From DATGEP01 sp035310125 (GTDB lineage Bacteria; Chloroflexota; Ktedonobacteria; Ktedonobacterales; JADMIN01), in assembly GCA_035310125.1 (NCBI GenBank), contig DATGEP010000001.1:1-10497 (forward strand): a DNA stretch of 10,497 nt, in the 5' to 3' direction. A program made the position numbers and the translations under genes. Shown in pieces: positions 6,297 to 10,497 of the stretch. The notes under the pieces are model-generated. The model was not told where the DNA came from. It was given only the letters and a program-made list of their open reading frames with translations, and ran no database searches. Position 1 is the first letter of the stretch, and the number at the start of each line of letters is the position of its first letter.

Positions 6297-9200
6297 ATGC
6301 CAGATAAATCCAAGACACCTGAAAAGTCCGCGCCGAAGACGAAGCGCAACACACCCGGCAAGACAGCCAGCGGGACCGGCACCCGTGCCAACGGCAAGCG
6401 CGCCGCGTCGCCATCTGGTGAGCGCTCCGCCCGGCGTCTGCTGGATGCTGGGGCAACGTCACGCTTCTCTCCCGCGCCCGCGCCGACGCGCGTGGACTAT
6501 GCGCTGCTCGAAAACGATGTACAGCGCTGGTGGGATGAGGGCGACATTCTCAGTAAATACCTGCACCGCAACGACGCCGCCGATAAGCGCTGGTCGTTCA
6601 TTGACGGCCCGATAACCGCTAACAACTCGATGGGCGTGCATCACGCCTGGGGCCGCACCTACAAAGACCTCTGGCAGCGCTTCCACACGATGCGCGGCTA
6701 CCGGCAGCGCTACCAGAATGGTTTCGATTGCCAGGGTCTCTGGGTCGAGGTCGAGGTGGAGAAGGAGCTGGGCTTCAAGAACAAGCGCCAGATCGAAGAG
6801 TATGGCATCGGCCCGTTCGTCGAAAAGTGCAAAGAGCGCGTGTTGCGCTTCGCCGATCGCATCACACAGCAATCCATCCGGCTGGGCGAGTGGATGGACT
6901 GGTCCAACTCGTACCTTACCATGTCGGACGAGAACAACTACACCATCTGGGGCTTCCTCAAGACCTGCTGGGAGCGCGGATGGGTCTACCGTGGTCGCGA
7001 CGTCATGCCCTGGTGCCCGCGCTGCGGCACTGGCATCTCCGATATGGAGATCAATGAAGGTCGCTGGAAGGTGCAGCACACCAGCGTCTACGTGCGCTTC
7101 CCGCTGGTAGGTCGCCCACACGAATACCTGCTCGTCTGGACCACGACGCCCTGGACGCTTCCGGCCAATATCGCCGCCGCCGTCAATCCTGAGCTGACAT
7201 ACGCGAAGGTGGAGCAGGACGGCGATACGTACTACCTATCAAACGATGTCGTGCCGAAGCTGGCGAAGCTGCGTGGGCGCGAGCATGGCGAGGCGAAGGT
7301 GGTAGGGACACTGCCGGGCAGAGAGCTGGTGGGCTGGCGCTACGCCGGCCCGTTCGATGATCTGACGGCGTGGCAGAATTTGCCTGCCGACCCCACCGCT
7401 GGGCGCCCGGCGGACGCCCCTACGGCGGGCGCGGCAGGCGGCGCCCCTACGGCGGGGCGAGGGGAGAGGGCTGAGCATCGCATCGTCGCGTGGGACGAGG
7501 TGAGCGCCGAGGAAGGCACCGGTATCGTCCACATCGCGCCGGGCTGTGGCCGCGAAGACTTCGCCCTCGCCAAAGTGGAGAACTTGCCGGCGCTGGCGCC
7601 GGTGGACGAGAACGGCGTGTATGTGGACGGGTACGACTGGCTCACGGGGATGCACGTTGCCGAGGTGGCGCGCCCGATCTTCGAGGATCTCAAGCGCAAG
7701 GGCTACTTCTATCAAACAGAATCCTTCGAGCACGTCTATCCGCATTGCTGGCGCTGCAAAACTGAGCTGATCTTCCGCCTGGTGGACGAATGGTTCATCA
7801 GCATGGGCAGTCTGGATAGCGCGGACGACAACCTGCGCAAGCGGCTCGTGCGCGTCGTCGAGGATCCCGCGGTGACTACCTGGATCCCCGGCTTCGGGCG
7901 CGAGCGTGAGCTGGACTGGCTGCGCAACATGGAAGATTGGATGATCTCCAAGAAGCGCTACTGGGGTCTGGCGCTGCCTATCTATCCGTGTGAATCCTGC
8001 GGCACCTTCGAGGTGATCGGTAGCGAGACGGAGCTGCGCGAGCGAGCGGTCTCGGGCTGGGACGAGTTCGCCGGTCATACGCCGCACCGCCCCTGGGTGG
8101 ATGCCGTCAAGATTCGCTGTAAAGCGTGCGGCGAAGTCGTCAGTCGCATTCCCGACGTGGGCAACCCCTGGCTGGACGCCGGCATCGTCTCGTTCTCGAC
8201 GCTGCGCTACCGTTCCGACCGCGATTACTGGGCCGAGTGGTATCCCGCCAACTTCGTGACCGAAGGCTTCGCCGGCCAGTTTCGCAACTGGTTCTATTCG
8301 CTGCTGGTGATGGCCGCCGGGCTGGAGAACGACGCGCCCTTCCGCACGCTGCTCGGCTTCGGTACGCTGATGGACCAGAACGGCGAGGAATTCCACAAGA
8401 GCAAAGGCAACAGCATCCCGTTCGACGACGCGGCGGAGATCATCGGCGCCGATACGATGCGCTGGCTCTTCGTGACCAGCACCCCGGAGCAGAACCTGCG
8501 CTTCCCGCGCATCCCGACGGAGGAACAGGCGGCGGAGATGCGCGCGGGTGGCAATCCACCACGCCTGAGCGATCTGTGGATGCAGGTGCGCGCGCCGCTC
8601 GATAAGCTCTGGAACGTCTATTCATTCTTTGTCACCTACGCCAACATTGACGGCTTCAACCCAGCCGAGAAGACGCTGAGGGTGAGCGAGCGCAGTAATC
8701 TGGATCGCTGGGTGCTCTCCGAGCTGCACCGCACCGTGCGCACGGCCACGGAGAGTCTCACGGCGTTCGACGCGCAGCGCGCCGGGCACGCGCTGGCGGA
8801 CTTCGTGGAGAACCTCTCGAACTGGTATGTGCGCCGCAGCCGCCGCCGCTTCTGGAAGAGCGAAGAGGACGCCGACAAGGTCGCCGCGTACCTGACGCTC
8901 TACGAGTGCCTGGTGACGACGACGAAGCTGCTGGCGCCGCTGACGCCGTTTCTGGCCGAGGCGCTGTATCAGAATCTTGTCCGCTCGGTGGATGCGCATG
9001 CCCTGGAGAGCGTGCATCTCTGCGACTGGCCGGCGGTGGATGAGTCACTGATCTCGCCGCTGCTGCATGACGAGACGGCGCTGGTAATGCAGGTGGTGAA
9101 CCTGGGCCGCGCCGCGCGCGAGAAGGCGCAGATCCGCGTGCGACAGCCGCTCTCGCATCTCTACGTGCGTCTCAACACGGAGGGCGAGCGCGCCAGCCTC

Positions 9201-9833
9201 GTGCGCCTGGGCGATCAGGTGCTCGAAGAGCTGAACGTCAAGCGGCTGGAGTTTCTGCCGCCGGAGAGCGACATGCTGCTCTACACGCTCAAGCCGAAGC
9301 TGCCGCTGCTGGGTCCGCGTCTGGGCAAACAGATGTCGAAGGTGCTGGCCGCGCTGCGCGCTGCTGATCCAGCGGACGCCGCCCGCGCGTTGCGCGAGGA
9401 AGGCACGCTGACGCTCACTGTCGAGGGACAGCGGATCCAGCTATCGCCGGAAGAGGTCGAGGTGGAGGCGAGCGCCCGCGAAGGTTTCGTCGCCGCCGAG
9501 GACCGTGGCTACGTGGTCGCGCTGGAGACAGTGCTGACGCCGGAGCTGCTGGCCGAGGGGCTGGTGCGTGATTTGACGCATCTGGTGCAGGAGGCGCGCA
9601 AGCATGCTGGTCTTGCCATCGAGGACTCGATCGCGCTGACACTCTGGACAGACGAAGAGCTGGCTGCCATCGCCCGCCAGCACGCCGCCTATATCAGCGA
9701 CGAGACACTGGCCCGCGACTTCGCCGTTCACTCCGGCGCGCCCGACGCCTCCTCCGCCGCGGGCTACACGGAGACGATTCCGGCGGCCAAGCTTGGAGGG
9801 CATGAGGTGACGGTGCGGGTGGTGAAACGGTAG
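6297..9833 (+). CDS. ileS: Isoleucyl-tRNA synthetase, divergent form
   Basis: 1178-residue class I synthetase that charges tRNA-Ile in the cytoplasm. Residues 1-60 are a Lys/Arg/Ser/Pro-rich extension, and the conserved body starts near VDYALLENDVQRWW. The Rossmann start DGPITANNSMGVHHAW (103-118) replaces HIGH with GVHH (113-116), keeping the last His. GFDCQGLWVE replaces the usual GWDCHGLPVE. CP1 editing domain: TTTPWTLPAN (about 281-290) and VHIAPGCGREDF with H412 and D421 at the usual editing positions; C417 replaces a common His. Cys pairs lie at 240/243, 484/487, 565/568 and 608/611, the last two resembling a zinc ribbon. NPWLDAG (623-629) replaces the WFDSG motif. KMSKS reads EFHKS (698-702), with the key second Lys (K701) kept. 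From about 798 (NLDRWVLSELH) comes the helical anticodon-binding domain. The T-box specifier supports isoleucine. Low-complexity PTAG repeats interrupt CP1 at 366-391. No Shine-Dalgarno precedes ATG 6297, but no better start exists before the conserved body. Confidence 0.88.
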   Translation: MPDKSKTPEKSAPKTKRNTPGKTASGTGTRANGKRAASPSGERSARRLLDAGATSRFSPAPAPTRVDYALLENDVQRWWDEGDILSKYLHRNDAADKRWSFIDGPITANNSMGVHHAWGRTYKDLWQRFHTMRGYRQRYQNGFDCQGLWVEVEVEKELGFKNKRQIEEYGIGPFVEKCKERVLRFADRITQQSIRLGEWMDWSNSYLTMSDENNYTIWGFLKTCWERGWVYRGRDVMPWCPRCGTGISDMEINEGRWKVQHTSVYVRFPLVGRPHEYLLVWTTTPWTLPANIAAAVNPELTYAKVEQDGDTYYLSNDVVPKLAKLRGREHGEAKVVGTLPGRELVGWRYAGPFDDLTAWQNLPADPTAGRPADAPTAGAAGGAPTAGRGERAEHRIVAWDEVSAEEGTGIVHIAPGCGREDFALAKVENLPALAPVDENGVYVDGYDWLTGMHVAEVARPIFEDLKRKGYFYQTESFEHVYPHCWRCKTELIFRLVDEWFISMGSLDSADDNLRKRLVRVVEDPAVTTWIPGFGRERELDWLRNMEDWMISKKRYWGLALPIYPCESCGTFEVIGSETELRERAVSGWDEFAGHTPHRPWVDAVKIRCKACGEVVSRIPDVGNPWLDAGIVSFSTLRYRSDRDYWAEWYPANFVTEGFAGQFRNWFYSLLVMAAGLENDAPFRTLLGFGTLMDQNGEEFHKSKGNSIPFDDAAEIIGADTMRWLFVTSTPEQNLRFPRIPTEEQAAEMRAGGNPPRLSDLWMQVRAPLDKLWNVYSFFVTYANIDGFNPAEKTLRVSERSNLDRWVLSELHRTVRTATESLTAFDAQRAGHALADFVENLSNWYVRRSRRRFWKSEEDADKVAAYLTLYECLVTTTKLLAPLTPFLAEALYQNLVRSVDAHALESVHLCDWPAVDESLISPLLHDETALVMQVVNLGRAAREKAQIRVRQPLSHLYVRLNTEGERASLVRLGDQVLEELNVKRLEFLPPESDMLLYTLKPKLPLLGPRLGKQMSKVLAALRAADPADAARALREEGTLTLTVEGQRIQLSPEEVEVEASAREGFVAAEDRGYVVALETVLTPELLAEGLVRDLTHLVQEARKHAGLAIEDSIALTLWTDEELAAIARQHAAYISDETLARDFAVHSGAPDASSAAGYTETIPAAKLGGHEVTVRVVKR
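7415..7456 (+). repeat. Tandem GC-rich repeat inside ileS, encoding PTAG units
   Basis: The 15-base unit CGCCCCTACGGCGGG occurs at 7415-7429 and again at 7442-7456, offset by 27 bases, so both are read in the same frame as APTAG. A third, less similar PTAG copy is encoded at 7392-7403. CGCCCC and GGGGCG around TACGGC (7442-7459) also form an inverted repeat. The repeated, palindromic and low-complexity sequence stands out from the surrounding conserved domain and looks like an inserted intergenic-type repeat. Confidence 0.75.
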
Positions 9834-9855
9834 CCAGCCCATTCACACAGTTCGT

Positions 9856-9886
9856 TTGACGCCGTCCACTCTCCTTCTGCCATAAT
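9856..9886 (+). promoter_or_regulatory. Possible promoter of the DUF5946-like gene
   Basis: TTGACG (9856-9861) is a near-perfect -35, followed after 19 bases by CATAAT (9881-9886), five of six matches to the -10 consensus. The spacing is two bases longer than ideal. Transcription would start near 9893, inside the inverted repeat described separately. Confidence 0.45.
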
Positions 9887-9903
9887 AGCCGGAGGAGAGT
9901 GGA
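9865..9903. repeat. Perfect 11-base inverted repeat between ileS and the next gene
   Basis: TCCACTCTCCT (9865-9875) and AGGAGAGTGGA (9893-9903) are exact reverse complements around a 17-base spacer that contains the -10-like CATAAT; two more pairs (one G-U) extend the stem inward. A short T-run (TTTT, 9905-9908) follows. It could be the ileS terminator, or an operator around the downstream promoter. The 13-base loop and the weak T-run make it an atypical intrinsic terminator. Confidence 0.75.
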
Positions 9904-9934
9904 TGTTTTGTGTTCGCTTTGTCGTGTGGCTCAG

Positions 9935-9940
9935 AGGAGG
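9935..9940 (+). promoter_or_regulatory. Shine-Dalgarno site of the DUF5946-like gene
   Basis: AGGAGG lies 11 bases before ATG 9952 (10 if the following G is counted). It favours this start over the in-frame GTG at 9910, which lies upstream of the site. Confidence 0.6.
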
Positions 9941-9951
9941 GACTTCGCCGT

Positions 9952-10455
9952 ATGGTCACACCGCAATATCGCGACTGTCCTGGTTGTGGCGCCCACTTGC
10001 CGGTTTCGGAAGCGCCGCCCGATAGTCGCTACAACGCGTCGCCAGAATGCTGGCAGCTCTACGGCGAGATGACCGCCTACACCGTGACGCGGGGATACGA
10101 GACCTTCATCCACCAGCTCGCGATAGACGCCTACGCCGCCCAGCACTTTGGGAAAAACGTGCGTCCCATCGGCAATTTCTTCCCGCTCATCACCCTTTGC
10201 GTAGCAGCCGAGAAAGGCTACACCGGCAGGCAGGCGCAGCACCTGCACATGCTCCTCGCCAAGCGATCCAAGACATTTCCGACTTTCACGCCGCCCGCTT
10301 ACGTTGGCGCGATCACCATCGCCGACGTCATGCAGGCGCAACCCGGCGAGCCGCGCGACGGCATGATCCACCAGTGGGTGCAATCCGTGTGGGAGGCAAG
10401 GAGCGCGGAGCACGAGCGCGTGCGGTCGCTATTCGAGCGCGTCATGGCGGATTAG
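9952..10455 (+). CDS. DUF5946-like small protein of unknown function
   Basis: 167-residue soluble protein, no signal peptide or membrane segment. It opens with a CPGCG motif (C9, C12), then YNASPECWQLYGEM with C33, which together look like half of a metal site next to a helix. His residues in FIHQLAIDAYAAQH and HLHMLL follow. The C-terminal part is helical (HQWVQSVWEARSAEHERVRSLF). This order, an N-terminal CPxCG, an N-A-S-P-E-C-W segment and a His-rich helical body, matches my memory of the DUF5946 family. I know no proven function and infer none. It stands 118 bases after ileS on the same strand, separated by the inverted repeat and a possible own promoter, so it is probably a separate transcription unit. 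ATG 9952 was chosen for its ribosome site. Confidence 0.75.
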   Translation: MVTPQYRDCPGCGAHLPVSEAPPDSRYNASPECWQLYGEMTAYTVTRGYETFIHQLAIDAYAAQHFGKNVRPIGNFFPLITLCVAAEKGYTGRQAQHLHMLLAKRSKTFPTFTPPAYVGAITIADVMQAQPGEPRDGMIHQWVQSVWEARSAEHERVRSLFERVMAD

Positions 10456-10497
10456 GTGCGGGCGTCTATCTCCCTTACGGCAAGGAATCTGTGCTAT
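10456..10497. other. Window end, nothing recognised
   Basis: The last 42 bases after the stop codon contain no terminator hairpin, promoter or gene start that I can support. Confidence 0.5.

Noticed and set aside
7415..7459. Possible CRISPR-like or minisatellite array
   Set aside because: Only two exact units plus one degenerate copy, in frame inside a gene and without unique spacers of regular size.
7239..8396. Minus-strand open frame of 385 codons
   Set aside because: Antisense to the conserved catalytic and editing region of ileS; no recognisable domain.
9903..10025. 40-codon open frame with a good GGAGGAG site 5 bases before its ATG
   Set aside because: It overlaps the DUF5946-like gene out of frame, shows no domain, and its ribosome site lies inside the inverted repeat and near the predicted transcription start. 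Kept only as a remote possibility of a leader peptide.

Overview
The window is high-GC bacterial DNA with Shine-Dalgarno sites and sigma70-like promoters. A transcription-terminating T-box leader, a DUF5946-like protein and a hyper-divergent IleRS together suggest a Gram-positive-related or Chloroflexota-like lineage. Ktedonobacteria would be my guess, but this is inference from gene style and not proven by any single marker. No mobile element, CRISPR array, rRNA or tRNA gene was found.

Layout. (1) 1-1907, minus: a soluble GAF-PAS-class III nucleotide cyclase whose C-terminus lies outside the window. (2) 1908-2182: a divergent promoter region. (3) 2183-2806, plus: a small lipoprotein of unknown function, convergent with (4) 2821-4797, minus: a large, unrecognised membrane protein with a disordered N-terminal half, about six membrane segments and a coiled-coil tail. 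(5) 4816-5423: a long non-coding leader holding a promoter, a hairpin and a complete T-box riboswitch (kink-turn, specifier loop with an ATC isoleucine codon, T-box antiterminator, intrinsic terminator). (6) 5424-6182: an AlaX-type alanyl-tRNA editing protein. (7) 6297-9833: a divergent isoleucyl-tRNA synthetase with a basic N-terminal extension and an in-frame repeat insertion. (8) 9865-9903: a long perfect inverted repeat. (9) 9952-10455: a DUF5946-like small protein.

The core story is the T-box - alaX - ileS unit. The specifier reads ATC, which fits the downstream synthetase and independently supports calling this very divergent enzyme an IleRS. Isoleucine starvation (uncharged tRNA-Ile) should stabilise the antiterminator and switch on transcription of both the editing factor and the synthetase. 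An alanyl-tRNA editing factor as first gene of an isoleucine T-box operon is the most interesting arrangement here. I do not see a wholly new defence or mobile system in this window.
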